Positions 34,220 to 43,962 of a DNA stretch of 49,086 bases are shown piece by piece. The DNA comes from Desulfovibrio sp. ZJ369 (lineage in GTDB: Bacteria > Desulfobacterota > Desulfovibrionia > Desulfovibrionales > Desulfovibrionaceae), in NCBI RefSeq assembly GCF_011039085.1, contig NZ_JAAKEI010000018.1, positions 1 through 49,086 of the forward strand, in the 5' to 3' direction. How positions within the stretch are numbered: the stretch's first letter is position 1; each line of letters opens with the position of its first letter. The notes under the pieces were generated by a model. It was given only the letters and a program-made list of their open reading frames with translations, was not told the DNA's origin and did no database searches. The translations under genes and the position numbers were made by a program.

Positions 34220-35290
34220 TCAGTCCTCGGCCTGAGCCTTGAGCGCCTCGGTCTGGGCGGCTGTGGACAAGGCCTCAAGAAGCGGGGTCAGCTCGCCCTC
34301 CATGATCCGATCCAAGGAATACAGGGTCAGGTTGATGCGGTGATCCGTGCAGCGGCCCTGCGGGAAATTATAGGTGCGGATGCGCTCGGAACGGTCGCCG
34401 GAACCCACCTGGGCCTTGCGGTCGGCGGAAAGCTCGGAATTCTGGCGTTCACGCTCGGCGGCCAGAATACGCGAGGCCAGCACTTTCATGGCCCGGGCCT
34501 TATTCTTGTGCTGGGAGCGCTCGTCCTGGCAGGTGACCACGGTATTGGTGGGCAAGTGGGTGATGCGCACCGCGGATTCGGTCTTGTTGACGTGCTGGCC
34601 GCCCGCGCCGGAAGCGCGATAAATATCAATGCGCAGATCCTCGGGCCGGATTTCCACGTCCACTTCCTCGGCTTCGGGCATGACGGCCACAGTGGCCGCC
34701 GAGGTATGAATGCGCCCTTGCGCCTCCGTGGCGGGCACGCGCTGGACCCGGTGGGTACCGGCCTCAAATTTGAGGCGGCTGTAAACCCGTTCGCCGGAGA
34801 TCAGGCAGATGATTTCCTTGTACCCCCCGGACTCGGAAGGAGATTCGCTCAAAATCTCCACTTTCCAGCCTTTGACTTCGGCATAGCGGCTGTACATGCG
34901 GAAAAGATCGGCCGCAAAGAGCGCGGCCTCCTCGCCGCCGGTGCCTGCCCGGATCTCCAGGATCGTATTCTTTTCATCCAGGGGATCAGTGGGCAGCAGG
35001 GCTACCTTGAGAGCCTGCTCCAACCTGGGCAGCTCTTCCTCGGCCTTATGGATCTCCTCCTGGGCCAGGGCCTTGAGCTCCGGGTCTTCCTCGTGCAAAA
35101 GCTGCTTGTTGTCGGCAATCTCCTGAAGCAGCGCGCGGTGGCGGCGAAAAAGCTCCACCACCTCGCGCAAATCCGCATGCGCTTTGGCCAGCTTGCGGTA
35201 GTGCTCCTGATCGTTGAACACATCGGGCTGGGCCAGAGCCTCTTCCAGCTCCAGAGATTTTTTTTCAAGGCCTTCCAGTTTGGCAAACAT
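34220..35290 (-). CDS. prfA: Peptide chain release factor 1
   Basis: 356 residues. The codon-recognition tripeptide is PAT ([14 protein letters not shown]), marking RF1 rather than RF2, and the catalytic GGQ is in [15 protein letters not shown]. It terminates at UAA and UAG; note that several genes here end in repeat-derived UAG. ATG 35290 with GGAGC just before gives the normal start [12 protein letters not shown]; an extension to 35326 is unlikely. Same strand as DUF1385 and rpmE. Confidence 0.96.
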   Translation of the reverse strand: MFAKLEGLEKKSLELEEALAQPDVFNDQEHYRKLAKAHADLREVVELFRRHRALLQEIADNKQLLHEEDPELKALAQEEIHKAEEELPRLEQALKVALLPTDPLDEKNTILEIRAGTGGEEAALFAADLFRMYSRYAEVKGWKVEILSESPSESGGYKEIICLISGERVYSRLKFEAGTHRVQRVPATEAQGRIHTSAATVAVMPEAEEVDVEIRPEDLRIDIYRASGAGGQHVNKTESAVRITHLPTNTVVTCQDERSQHKNKARAMKVLASRILAAERERQNSELSADRKAQVGSGDRSERIRTYNFPQGRCTDHRINLTLYSLDRIMEGELTPLLEALSTAAQTEALKAQAED

Positions 35291-35505
35291 GGGAGCTCCA
35301 ATCAGAATCTGAAATATGCGTGGCAAGAAGCGCGGACCCGGCCGTCAGAGGCGCTCGCTCCATGCGCGCGGGCGACCGCGGCGCTCCCGTATGCGGCAGG
35401 GAACGCACGCGCGCCGGGCAAAGGCAGCCGTACCGGCACGCCGCCACACGATCCGGCATGCGTTTCGGGCAAGCGCGTGCGCAGCCGTCTTCAGCACAGA
35501 ACGCT

Positions 35506-36492
35506 TTAGCCAACCGTATAGGGCGCGGTACGGATATTCTCTCCGGCTTCCGGGCCCAAGGCCTCGCGCAAGGCCACCACAGCCACGTCCAGTTGATCCC
35601 GATCCGGTTCATAGGTGGTCAGGCGTTGCAGCGCCAGACCCGGCGCGCGCAGCACACTGGCCCAAAAACCGTCGGCCAGACGCGCCGCATAGCGGATCAG
35701 CTCATAGGCCAGGGCGCTGATAGGAGCCATCAGCAGCAGCTTGAAAGCAATGGTCAGGCCGTGCTTGGCCACAATGCCCTGGGGGGTGTGCACCATCAGC
35801 AGCAAAGGCACCAGAACCGCATGCAGAATAATGGAAATGCAGATCACAAAGAGCAGAAAGGTGGTGCCGCAACGCGGATGCAGACGGCTCATGCGCGCGG
35901 CTTGCGCCGCGCTGACTTCGCCCCCTGCCTCAAAGGCATGAATCGCCTTGTGCTCGGCGCCATGATACTGAAACACGCGGCGAATATCCGGCACAAGGGA
36001 GATCAGCCAGATATAGCCCATGAAAATGCAGCACTTGAAAAAGCCGTCCCAGAGGTGGAAGGAGAGCCCCTCCACATCGCCGCCCAGATGCAGCCAGAGC
36101 ATAATCAGCGAGAGCAGATGCGGAGCCACCACAAACAGGCCAACGGCCATGAGCAAAGCCAGCCCCAAAGTCAAGGCCAGATGCCAGCCCTCCAGTTTTT
36201 CTTCCTGGGCGTTCGCCGTGGCCTCCACTGAGCGGTTCAGGGCCTGAATGCCGTTGACCAGGGTTTCCAGCAAAACCGGAAAACCCCGCAGAAACGGTTT
36301 TTTCAGCCAGGGATGCCGCGTCAGGGAAAACCAGGGCAGGCGTTGGGCGCGTATGCCGCCGTCAGGGAGGCGCACGGCCAGAGCATACGCGTCGCCATTG
36401 CGCATCATCACGCCTTCCATGACAGCCTGCCCCCCCACAGTGGGGCAGGCTGTCCGCAAGGCAGCCATGCCGGGCAGCAAAGAGCGCCGCAT
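35506..36492 (-). CDS. DUF1385 (YqhQ-like) membrane protein
   Basis: 328 residues: PTVGGQAVMEGVMMRNGD near the start is the DUF1385 hallmark, followed by helices (LALTLGLALLMAVGLFVVAPHLLSLI), YHGAEHKAIHAFE and HPRCGTTFLLFVI, with conserved His and Cys. The biochemical role is unknown. It starts 17 bases after rpmE; no good ribosome-binding site is visible for ATG 36492, and ATG 36468 is an alternative. The rpmE-DUF1385-prfA order is common in anaerobes. Confidence 0.9.
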   Translation of the reverse strand: MRRSLLPGMAALRTACPTVGGQAVMEGVMMRNGDAYALAVRLPDGGIRAQRLPWFSLTRHPWLKKPFLRGFPVLLETLVNGIQALNRSVEATANAQEEKLEGWHLALTLGLALLMAVGLFVVAPHLLSLIMLWLHLGGDVEGLSFHLWDGFFKCCIFMGYIWLISLVPDIRRVFQYHGAEHKAIHAFEAGGEVSAAQAARMSRLHPRCGTTFLLFVICISIILHAVLVPLLLMVHTPQGIVAKHGLTIAFKLLLMAPISALAYELIRYAARLADGFWASVLRAPGLALQRLTTYEPDRDQLDVAVVALREALGPEAGENIRTAPYTVG

Positions 36493-36508
36493 GTCCTTCG
36501 GCCCGCGC

Positions 36509-36721
36509 CTATTTTTGCTCAAATTTGGCGTACTTTTTGCGGAAACGATCAATGCGTCCGGCCGTGTCCAGAAAACGCTGCTTGCCCGTAAAGAAAGGAT
36601 GGCAGACCGAGCAGACTTCCACATGCACTTGTTCGCCCCTGGTAGAGAGCACTTGCTCCTCATGGCCGCAGGCGCAGGTGATGGTTGCCATGTACACTTT
36701 GGGATGGATGCCTTTTTTCAT
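36509..36721 (-). CDS. rpmE: 50S ribosomal protein L31 (zinc-binding form)
   Basis: 70 residues: [14 protein letters not shown] and [14 protein letters not shown], retaining four zinc-ligand positions (Cys pairs), then [13 protein letters not shown]. The C+ form is normal when zinc is available. ATG 36721 is chosen over GTG 36724, with GAGG 7 bases upstream. Confidence 0.95.
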   Translation of the reverse strand: MKKGIHPKVYMATITCACGHEEQVLSTRGEQVHVEVCSVCHPFFTGKQRFLDTAGRIDRFRKKYAKFEQK

Positions 36722-36859
36722 CACAGAACCTCGTGGCGGCAGGCCGGACCTGGCCCTTGCTGCGGCCCGCGTTGCCGGAATGTGCCGGAACGGGGCGGAC
36801 CTTTACGGACGCCGCGCAATGTTTGCCCGTCCGGCAGGAATATCCGGACAGGGAGAGAC

Positions 36860-36888
36860 TATTTAACGCTTTTTATAGCGCTTGGCAA
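36860..36888 (-). promoter_or_regulatory. Candidate promoter of rpmE-DUF1385-prfA
   Basis: On the minus strand TTGCCA (36888-36883), a 17-base spacer and TAAATA (36865-36860), about 140 bases before the rpmE start. Matches of five and four of six to consensus. Confidence 0.5.
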
Positions 36889-37011
36889 GTGCGGGGCAGC
36901 GTGGGAGCAGGGAATACAGCGCAATCCCAGCTGCGAGGGGCGATTGGAAAAAATATGCCGCTTCGGCACAACCTCATTGCCAGCGCCGCGCCGAGCGGCT
37001 ATATCTGCCCC

Positions 37012-37812
37012 ATGCCCAAAACTTCCCGTCAGCGCGCCGACCAACTGGTTTTCGAGCAGGGCCTGGCTGAAAGCCGGGAGCAGGCCCGCCGTCTGATTAT
37101 GGCCGGCAGGATCGCGCTTGCCGCAGCCGGGCCTCACGGCGCGCCGCTTGTGCCGTCGGGCGCGCCCCTTGCTCTGGTGCCCAAACCAGGGCATCCCTAT
37201 CCGGCCGGCACGCGCTTCGCGCTCCTGGAGGGCGAGCGCTATGTCAGCCGGGGCGCGTACAAGCTGCTGACGATTCTGGACCGGTTCCGCCTGGATGTGC
37301 GCGGCTTTGTCTGCCTGGATGCCGGAGCTTCCACAGGCGGCTTCACGGATTGCCTGCTCCAGAACGGCGCGGCCCGCGTCTATGCCGTGGATGTTGGACG
37401 CAACCAGTTGCACGAAAAACTGCGCGCGGATCCAAGAGTGATCAATCTGGAAGGCATCAATCTGCGCCGCGCCCTGCCGACGCTGATCCCGGAACCCGTG
37501 GATCTGGTGGTGGCCGATGTTTCCTTCATTTCCCTGACGCTGGTGCTGCCGCCCTGCATGATCTGGCTCAAGCCCGGCGGTCTGGCGGCCGTGCTGATCA
37601 AGCCGCAGTTCGAGCTGGGGCCGGGCGAAACGGTCAAAGGCGTGGTACGCGACGCGGCCGCCCGCCAACGCGCCGTGGACAAAATTCTGGCCTTTTGCGC
37701 CGCCAACCTCGACCTGACCTGCGAGGGGGTCTTGCCCGCCGCCATCAAGGGCCCCAAGGGCAATCAGGAGTACATGGCCCTGTTCCGGCGTTCGCATCCC
37801 GCGCAGCCGTGA
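37012..37812 (+). CDS. tlyA: TlyA-family rRNA (cytidine-2'-O)-methyltransferase
   Basis: 266 residues: an N-terminal S4 RNA-binding domain (SRQRADQLVFEQGLAESREQ), then an FtsJ-like Rossmann fold with FVCLDAGASTGGFTDCLL (SAM site), VYAVDVGRNQLHEKL and LVVADVSFISL. Members 2'-O-methylate 16S and 23S rRNA; older annotations call them hemolysins. ATG 37012 has no clear Shine-Dalgarno. It is divergent from rpmE and convergent with dinB. Confidence 0.9.
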   Translation: MPKTSRQRADQLVFEQGLAESREQARRLIMAGRIALAAAGPHGAPLVPSGAPLALVPKPGHPYPAGTRFALLEGERYVSRGAYKLLTILDRFRLDVRGFVCLDAGASTGGFTDCLLQNGAARVYAVDVGRNQLHEKLRADPRVINLEGINLRRALPTLIPEPVDLVVADVSFISLTLVLPPCMIWLKPGGLAAVLIKPQFELGPGETVKGVVRDAAARQRAVDKILAFCAANLDLTCEGVLPAAIKGPKGNQEYMALFRRSHPAQP

Positions 37813-37910
37813 GGCCTTCCCCGCCGCTCCAAAGCCGGCCGCAGACGCGCCCGCATTGCAGTGCCTGAAAATTCCGTCAGCAGGCGCCTGAAGTCACCTT
37901 TTCCTCGGCG

Positions 37911-39119
37911 TCATTTTTTCTCTTTGGAGTCAGGCGTAAACAGCCTGCCGCGCTGTACAACGCTTTTTCCGAAACGGCCCCGCAACAGATCCAGGGCTTG
38001 ATCCAGCTTTTGACGGCGCGCCTCTTCAGCGGGATCGCGCCTTGCCGCAGCCTTGCCCGCGGCCTGCGGCAAAGCCACGCCCGGCAAAAAAAGCTGGGCC
38101 GGGGTCTCGTCAAAGCCGGAAACGCCCAGGCCGATCAGGCGCACGGGCTGAGGCAGCGCAAGCGCCTCCAGAAGTTCGCGGCCTGTTTCAAAAATGGTTT
38201 GCGTGCTGTTGGTAGCCTCGGCCACGGTGAGCGAGCGGGTGATCTGGCGGAAATCCGCAAACTTGACCTTGAGCGTGACGGTGCGGCCGCTGAGCCCGTG
38301 CCTGCGCAGGGAAGCGCCGACCCGCTCGGCATGGGCCATGAGCATACGGGCCAGAAACTCCCTGTCGCGGGTATCCTGCTCAAAGGTGCATTCCGCGCTC
38401 TCGCTCTTCATGGGATGCGAGGGCTCCACCGGGCGCGGATCAATGCCGCGGGCCCGCTCAAAGAGCACCCGGCCCCATTTGCCGTAGCGGCCTGCCAGAA
38501 ATTCCAGGCTGTAGCGGCGCAACTGCTCCACGGTCACAATGCCCAGATCCCGCAGACCGGCCGCCATGCGGCGGCCCACGCCCGGCAGGCGGCCCACCTC
38601 CAGGGAGCGCAGAAAAGCATCCATTGCCTCAGGCCGCAGAATGAACACGCCGTCGGGTTTGTTCACATCCGAGCAGATCTTGGCCAGAAACTTCACGGGC
38701 GCGGCTCCCACCGAGCAGGTCAGGCCGCCCGTGACCTCGGCCACCCGCGCCTTGATCCGGGCAATGAGCTCTTCCGGCGGGCCGAACAGACGCTCCAGGC
38801 CCGCGGCGTCCAGATAGGCCTCGTCAATGCTGGCCGGTTCCACCAGGGGCGAGAACTCGCCCAGAGCCGCCATGATCAGGCCTGAGATCTCCGCATAGCG
38901 GCGACGGCGGCCGCGGATGAAAATGCCCTGCGGACAGAGCCGCCGGGCCGTGACAACGGGCATGGCCGAATGCACGCCGTATACCCTGGCCTCGTAGGAA
39001 GCCGTGGAAACAACCCCGCGCAGGCCGCCGCCGATGATCACGGGCCTGCCCCGCAATTCCGGGTTGTCCATCTGCTCCACGGCAGCGAAAAAAGCGTCCA
39101 TATCCAGGTGAATAATCAT
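37911..39119 (-). CDS. dinB: DNA polymerase IV (Y-family translesion polymerase)
   Basis: 402 residues: MIIHLDMDAFFAAVEQ with catalytic Asp6 and Asp8, ASIDEAYLDA with the catalytic acidic pair near 103-106, the thumb helix-hairpin (LPGVGRRMAAGLRDLG) and a little-finger domain. It copies damaged DNA with low fidelity. The C-terminus is short and Lys/Arg-rich and I do not see a clear beta-clamp motif. No LexA-type box is obvious; repeats lie immediately upstream. Confidence 0.94.
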   Translation of the reverse strand: MIIHLDMDAFFAAVEQMDNPELRGRPVIIGGGLRGVVSTASYEARVYGVHSAMPVVTARRLCPQGIFIRGRRRRYAEISGLIMAALGEFSPLVEPASIDEAYLDAAGLERLFGPPEELIARIKARVAEVTGGLTCSVGAAPVKFLAKICSDVNKPDGVFILRPEAMDAFLRSLEVGRLPGVGRRMAAGLRDLGIVTVEQLRRYSLEFLAGRYGKWGRVLFERARGIDPRPVEPSHPMKSESAECTFEQDTRDREFLARMLMAHAERVGASLRRHGLSGRTVTLKVKFADFRQITRSLTVAEATNSTQTIFETGRELLEALALPQPVRLIGLGVSGFDETPAQLFLPGVALPQAAGKAAARRDPAEEARRQKLDQALDLLRGRFGKSVVQRGRLFTPDSKEKK

Positions 39120-39141
39120 GAAAACGTCCAGCCGGCACGTC

Positions 39142-39176
39142 AGAGCGTTTTGCTCATGAACGTAGCTAAACGCTCT
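39142..39176. repeat. Palindrome AGAGCGTTT type
   Basis: AGAGCGTTT (39142-39150) and AAACGCTCT (39168-39176) form a 9-bp stem; the loop includes TGCTCATGAAC. It is the complete form of the arm found singly at 16966, 32483 and 34189. Confidence 0.75.
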
Positions 39177-39323
39177 AGCGCATTTTGCTTTTGAAATTAT
39201 TCAATTTCAAAAGCGGCGCTGCCATCATTTCGCCTGAAAAGCGTGGTTTTCAGGCTCATTCGGCGCGGGCGTCCGCTCCGCGGCCGCCAGAGCGGTTGCC
39301 GTTTTCAACAGCAAACCGCTCTA
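39177..39323 (+). repeat. Composite repeat upstream of dinB, inverted relative to 33794-33922
   Basis: Contains GCTTTTGAAATT/AATTTCAAAAGC, GCCTGAAAA/TTTTCAGGC and, at 39291-39323, AGAGCGGTTGCCG and AGCAAACCGCTCT. It fills the space between dinB and the antiporter gene, whose stop codon TAG lies in its right arm on the minus strand. Confidence 0.8.
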
Positions 39324-41021
39324 ATCCAGCTTTTCGCGCAGGCGGGCCAGCTCCGTCTGCACATAGGCGTCCGGGGCTCCGAGATCGCGCAGCAAAAATT
39401 CGGACATGGTCAGGGCCACCTCGCGCTCGCCGCTGAACACCTCGGTGACGCCCATTTTCCGCAGGGCGCGGGCCTCATTCACAAAAGCCGTGTGCACCAG
39501 AATACGGATGCCGGGATTGAGCGAGCGGGCAATGGGCGTCACCTCGCGGGCCGGGATGCCCGGCGTGGTCAGCAACAGCGCTTCGGCATGTTCCAGCCCG
39601 GCCTCGCGCAGCACTTCAGCCTGCCCGGCGTCGCCGTGCACAGCGGGCCGGCCCTCTTCTCGCAGCATGCGCGCCGTGTCGATGTTGTTCTCCACCACCA
39701 CCGGCGTGATCCCGTTATGGATCAGGATGCGGCAGAGATTGCGGCCCACCGGGCCGTAGCCCACGACCACCACGCGGGGCGTTGACGCATCCTCGGCCGG
39801 GAGGGATTGCGGCGGCAGGGGCGACTGCGACAGAAAAGCCGGGCCGTGTTTTTCCAGCCAGCGGGCCATGCCCTTGATGCGGCGGTACAACAGCGGATTG
39901 AGCGTAATGGAAATAATGGCCGCCGGAATGATCGCATTGTTCACGGCAGTGCCGAACAGGCCCTCGCTGATCCCGAGCGCGGCCAGAATAAAAGAAAACT
40001 CGCCGATCTGCCCCAGGGCCACGGCCACGGAGAGGCTCAGGCGCAACGGTTGTTTGAATGCCGTGGTCATGATCAGCGCGGCCAGGGGTTTGATCAGGAT
40101 AATGATCCCCAGGGTGACCAGCATCAGGGGCCAGTCGCTGAGCAGCGTCACCGGATCGAAAAGCATGCCCACGGAAACGAAAAAAAGCACGGCGAACGCG
40201 TCGCGCAAAGGCAGGGCCTCGGCCGCGGCGCGGGCGCTGAAGTCGGACTGGCCCACCACCATGCCCGCCAGAAACGCGCCCAGCGCCATGGACGCATCGA
40301 AAAAGAGCGCCGCAGCCACGGCAATGCCCAGGGCCAGGGCGATGACGGCCAGGGTAAAGAGATCGCGCGCGCCGGAGCGCGCCACATAGCCCAGAAAAAT
40401 CGGGATCAGCTTCTGCCCCACCACCAGGGTGAATGCCGACAGCGCGGCCAGCTTCAGCAGGGTCAGGCCCAGGGCCGTCCAGAAATTGCCGCCGGGCGAG
40501 AGCACAGCGGGCAGGAGCACCAGCAGGAGGATGGTGAAAAGATCCTCCACCACCAGCCAGCCCAGAGCCACATGCCCGGTGCGGGTATGCAGGGCGTGGT
40601 TGTCCGAAAGCACGCGGGTCAGCACAACAGTGCTGGCCACGGAAATGGACATGCCGAACACTGCTCCGGCCAGGGGCGAAAAGCCGAACAGGGACAGGAT
40701 GCCCATGCTCGCCAAGGTGGTCAGCGCGATCTGGGCCAGGGCCCCGCTCAAGGCGATCGCGCGCACGGCCAGCAAATCCTTGAGGTGAAAATGCAGGCCG
40801 ACGCCGAACATCAGGAGAATAACCCCGATCTCCGCGCATTGCCGGGCCGTGGCCGCGTCAGCCACAAAACCCGGCGAGTGCGGCCCCACGATCATCCCGG
40901 CCAGCAAATAGCCCACCAGGGGGGAAAGACGCAGTTTCTGGGTGATGAAACCCAGCACCAGGGCCGCGGAAAGGCCGCCGGCCAGGGTCAGGATCAGGGT
41001 CAGTTCATGGGGGGCGCTCAT
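39321..41021 (-). CDS. CPA2-family cation:proton antiporter with TrkA-N domain (KefB/YbaL-like)
   Basis: 566 residues. About twelve membrane helices span 1-385 (ITQKLRLSPLVGYLLAGMIVG, LLMFGVGLHFHLKDL), followed by a TrkA-N Rossmann domain near 418-540 (VVVVGYGPVGRNLCRIL) that senses nucleotides. It should exchange K+ or Na+ for H+. ATG 41021 begins 4 bases after yjbQ, so the two are probably cotranscribed. The stop TAG overlaps the composite repeat. Confidence 0.9.
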   Translation of the reverse strand: MSAPHELTLILTLAGGLSAALVLGFITQKLRLSPLVGYLLAGMIVGPHSPGFVADAATARQCAEIGVILLMFGVGLHFHLKDLLAVRAIALSGALAQIALTTLASMGILSLFGFSPLAGAVFGMSISVASTVVLTRVLSDNHALHTRTGHVALGWLVVEDLFTILLLVLLPAVLSPGGNFWTALGLTLLKLAALSAFTLVVGQKLIPIFLGYVARSGARDLFTLAVIALALGIAVAAALFFDASMALGAFLAGMVVGQSDFSARAAAEALPLRDAFAVLFFVSVGMLFDPVTLLSDWPLMLVTLGIIILIKPLAALIMTTAFKQPLRLSLSVAVALGQIGEFSFILAALGISEGLFGTAVNNAIIPAAIISITLNPLLYRRIKGMARWLEKHGPAFLSQSPLPPQSLPAEDASTPRVVVVGYGPVGRNLCRILIHNGITPVVVENNIDTARMLREEGRPAVHGDAGQAEVLREAGLEHAEALLLTTPGIPAREVTPIARSLNPGIRILVHTAFVNEARALRKMGVTEVFSGEREVALTMSEFLLRDLGAPDAYVQTELARLREKLD

Positions 41022-41025
41022 GCTC

Positions 41026-41445
41026 TCAGATCTCTTCCGCGCCGGGCAGCCATTGCAGCCAGAGGGAACGGCGGCGCGGCCCGTCGCCCTCGCACAGATA
41101 GACCGCCTGCCAGGTTCCCAGACAGAGCCGGCCGTCCTCCACCAGAAGCAGCAGGGACGAGCCGTGCAGCGAGGCTTTGATGTGGGCGTCGCTGTTGCCT
41201 TCGGCGTGGCGATAATTGCCGTCTTCCGGCACAAGGCGGCTGAAAGACGCCAGCATGTCGCGCCTGACGTCCGGATCCGCGCCCTCGTTGACGGTCAGGC
41301 CGCAGGTGGTGTGCGGGCAGAACAGGACCAGCGCGCCGTGCAGCCAGGCGCGCTCCTCGGCCATGCGGGCCGCAAAGGCGCGCAGTTGCGGCGTGATGTC
41401 GCACAGTTCGCAGCGGCTGCGGGTGGCAAATTCAAGCGTATGCAT
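41026..41445 (-). CDS. yjbQ: YjbQ/UPF0047 family protein
   Basis: 139 residues with HTTCGLTVNEGADPDVRRD, HAEGNSDAHIKASLHG and GTWQAVYLCEGDGPRRR, the full set of UPF0047 motifs (conserved His and Glu around a cavity). Some members show weak thiamin phosphate synthase activity; the true role is unclear. GAGGAAGAG precedes ATG 41445. A small palindrome ATTCCA-ATAACG-TGGAAT at 41466-41483 could be an operator. Confidence 0.9.
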   Translation of the reverse strand: MHTLEFATRSRCELCDITPQLRAFAARMAEERAWLHGALVLFCPHTTCGLTVNEGADPDVRRDMLASFSRLVPEDGNYRHAEGNSDAHIKASLHGSSLLLLVEDGRLCLGTWQAVYLCEGDGPRRRSLWLQWLPGAEEI

Positions 41446-41587
41446 GGCTCTTCCTCAACGTCTGTATTCCAATAACGTGGAATGCGCCATGCGGTCCAGC
41501 CCTTCCCGCCGCCCGGCCGGGCTTTATGTAAACAAAAAGCCGAAATGCGAGAAAGGCGTGAAATCGCGGGGGCGTTGAAAAACCTGA

Positions 41588-42280
41588 TTAGCCTTTGCGG
41601 ATTCTGTCACAGCAAGGGAAACTGATAAATCTGCCTTTGATATAGGCTCCGCGAGATAAGAAATAAGCAAGCAATTCCTTATTTGGAAAAAAATCCAAAA
41701 ATGTGTGTTTGCCACGCGCCTTATTGAGTTCAAAAAAAAGACGCACATTAGGTGTGCAATATTGCAGAAGATCTTTAAGAAAGTAATCCCACTCTGGCAC
41801 GTCCCACGAAGCAAGGGAGCCATCGTCGGAAACTTTTGTGTTAAAGCAAGTCCATCTGGCAATCACAAGATCAAAGGCAACCTTAAAGCACGGCAAAGGC
41901 TCAAAGGGCTGGATGCGGTGAACAATGCGTTTTATGCCGAGTGCGGTAGTGAACTCTTTATATATCTTGGGGGCATCACTGTAGGGTATATCCAGCCCAT
42001 AGGCTTCGTGCCCGAAAAGATTGAACAAATGAGGCGTATACCCGGGGCCTGTTCCGATATCCAGCACGCATAACTTTTTCTCCCCGAGTATTTCTTCGAG
42101 GAGGCCGAACTTTCCCATGGCGCTGATGAATCCCGGTAGAAAACGCTCATAGTCCGCATACTTGATGGGGCCGAGCTCTCCCGGCTCGGGCGAGTAAGCG
42201 GCCCTTGCTTTCATGAAGGCAGGATTAGCCTCCAAAGCTGTTTTCTGTATCTTCAGAAGCGCCTGTATAAGAAGTTTCAC
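41588..42280 (-). CDS. Class I SAM-dependent methyltransferase-like protein
   Basis: 230 residues. Motif I is LCVLDIGTGPGYTPHLF, motif II ends AYGLDIPY, and a later VAFDLVIARWTCF fits motif IV. N-terminal 50 residues are helical (AYSPEPGELGPIKYADYERF). It starts at GTG 42280 behind GGGAGGA. The gene is clearly less GC-rich than its neighbours and stands alone, suggesting acquisition; small-molecule or sugar methylation is possible but the substrate cannot be read. Confidence 0.75.
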   Translation of the reverse strand: MKLLIQALLKIQKTALEANPAFMKARAAYSPEPGELGPIKYADYERFLPGFISAMGKFGLLEEILGEKKLCVLDIGTGPGYTPHLFNLFGHEAYGLDIPYSDAPKIYKEFTTALGIKRIVHRIQPFEPLPCFKVAFDLVIARWTCFNTKVSDDGSLASWDVPEWDYFLKDLLQYCTPNVRLFFELNKARGKHTFLDFFPNKELLAYFLSRGAYIKGRFISFPCCDRIRKG

Positions 42281-42606
42281 AGGATCCTCCCGGCATTTCT
42301 CAAGGAGAGAGAAGATACGTTGAGCACATTTCTGAAAAATGTAAAGAGCATATCCGCCGCACCGTCAGGAAGGCGCACCCCCGGCTTGACAGCAGAAGCC
42401 CGAATCCGGCTCCAGGCAAGGACTGAACCCGGTTTACGCGCCGGGCATCCCCGCGAGAAAGATACCGTTTGCGCTGTAAGGCTCCTGCCCAGAAATGTAC
42501 AACAATTCGTCCTTTCGAAAAAAGCTCCGTCTATGGCTTTTTCGAGCCCCGGGTCGCGGCGGATACTCATGCCGGGATACGAGCCACCCGGATTTTGCAG
42601 GGCCAC
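42281..42606. other. Intergenic region after hom
   Basis: 326 bases between hom and the methyltransferase gene, both on the minus strand. TCGAAAAAAGC (42515-42525) and GCTTTTTCGA (42536-42545) form a stem that could end hom transcription. A 109-codon minus-strand frame across the region lacks family features and a ribosome-binding site. Confidence 0.4.
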
Positions 42607-43962
42607 CTACAACACCCTGAAATACACTGCCGGCTCCCTGAGCAGCCCCGCGTCCACAGCGCGCTGGAGCGCGTCGCTCATGGCCCGTGCTGTGGTTTCA
42701 TGGGTCATGAAGACCAGGGGCACGCCCTGGCCCTCGTCCGCTTTCTGGATCATCTGGGCCACGCTGATGCCCTCGGCGGCCATGCAGCCGGAAATATCCC
42801 GCAGCACGCCGGGCGCGTCCCGGACCATGACCCGCACATAATAGCAGGAACGCCATTCCTCAGGCGGCACAATGGCGGCCTTGGGCAGTTCCCTGCCCAC
42901 AAATCCCGTGTTGTTGGGCCGCTCCTCGCGGGCCACGGCCATCAGGTCGGCCAGCACGGCCCCGGCCGTGGGCAGATCCCCGGCCCCGCGCCCGTGGAAG
43001 AAGAGCGAACCCGCGGCATTGGCCTCCACGCGCGCGGCATTGTACACGCCGCCCACGCGGGCCAGCAAAAAGGTGTGGTGCACCAGAGCCGGAAAGACCC
43101 CTGCCTCCAGGCGCACCGGGCGGTCGGCGGCGTCGCCCGCGCACTCCCTGCCGTCCTTTTTTGCCTCGGGGCAGGGCACTTCGCGCACCTGACCGATGAG
43201 CTTGACGCGGTAGCCAAATTCGCGCGCCAGACGGATATCCAGACCCGAAAGGCCCCTGATGCCGCGCACGGACAAGGCCGTATACGGATAATTGACCCCG
43301 TAGGCCAGCCGGATCAGCAGGATCAGCTTGTGCGCCGCGTCATGGCCGTCAATGTCCAGCGTGGGATCGGCCTCGGCATAGCCCAGCTCCTGCGCCTGCT
43401 TCAGGGCCACATCGAAATCCAGGCCGTTGGAGGTCATTTCCGAGAGGATATAATTGCTGGTGCCGTTCAGAATGCCCATGAGCGAGGAAATGCGGTTGCC
43501 GGTCAGGCTTTCCTTCAGGGCCTGCACAATGGGGATGGCCCCGGCCACGCTGGCCTCATACCGCAAAATGCGCTTTTTGCGCTCGGCCTTTTGAAAGAGA
43601 GCCAGACCCTCCTCGGCCAGCAGGGCCTTGTTGGCCGTGACAATATGCTTGCCCTGATCCAGGGCGCGGTCGATGAGCGCGCGGGCCCGGTCAATGCCGC
43701 CGATCAGCTCCACCAGCACGTCGATGCCCGGATCGTCGGTGAGCGCCGCGGGATCCGTGGTCAGTTCCGCGCCCGCGGGCAGGGGCACGCTGCGGGCCTT
43801 TTGCGCGTCGCGCACCAGCACGCGCCTGACCACGATGTCACGGCCCGTGCGCCTGCGGATGATGTCCGCGTTTTCCTTGAGCAGGCGCGCCAGGCCGCCG
43901 CCCACCGTGCCGAAACCGGCCAGGCCGGCCACCAGGGGTTTGCTTTCGTTGGCTTTGCTCAT
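42607..43962 (-). CDS. hom: Homoserine dehydrogenase
   Basis: 451 residues: NAD(P) site GFGTVGGG at 16-23, [28 protein letters not shown], the catalytic region [12 protein letters not shown] and [23 protein letters not shown], and a C-terminal ACT domain (about 365-450, [15 protein letters not shown]) for feedback control by threonine. It reduces aspartate semialdehyde to homoserine. ATG 43962 overlaps the aminotransferase gene by four bases, indicating one transcript. Confidence 0.96.
   Translation of the reverse strand: MSKANESKPLVAGLAGFGTVGGGLARLLKENADIIRRRTGRDIVVRRVLVRDAQKARSVPLPAGAELTTDPAALTDDPGIDVLVELIGGIDRARALIDRALDQGKHIVTANKALLAEEGLALFQKAERKKRILRYEASVAGAIPIVQALKESLTGNRISSLMGILNGTSNYILSEMTSNGLDFDVALKQAQELGYAEADPTLDIDGHDAAHKLILLIRLAYGVNYPYTALSVRGIRGLSGLDIRLAREFGYRVKLIGQVREVPCPEAKKDGRECAGDAADRPVRLEAGVFPALVHHTFLLARVGGVYNAARVEANAAGSLFFHGRGAGDLPTAGAVLADLMAVAREERPNNTGFVGRELPKAAIVPPEEWRSCYYVRVMVRDAPGVLRDISGCMAAEGISVAQMIQKADEGQGVPLVFMTHETTARAMSDALQRAVDAGLLREPAVYFRVL

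Noticed and set aside
42277..42606. A 109-codon minus-strand gene between hom and the methyltransferase
   Set aside because: It overlaps the methyltransferase start and its ribosome-binding site, and has no family features.
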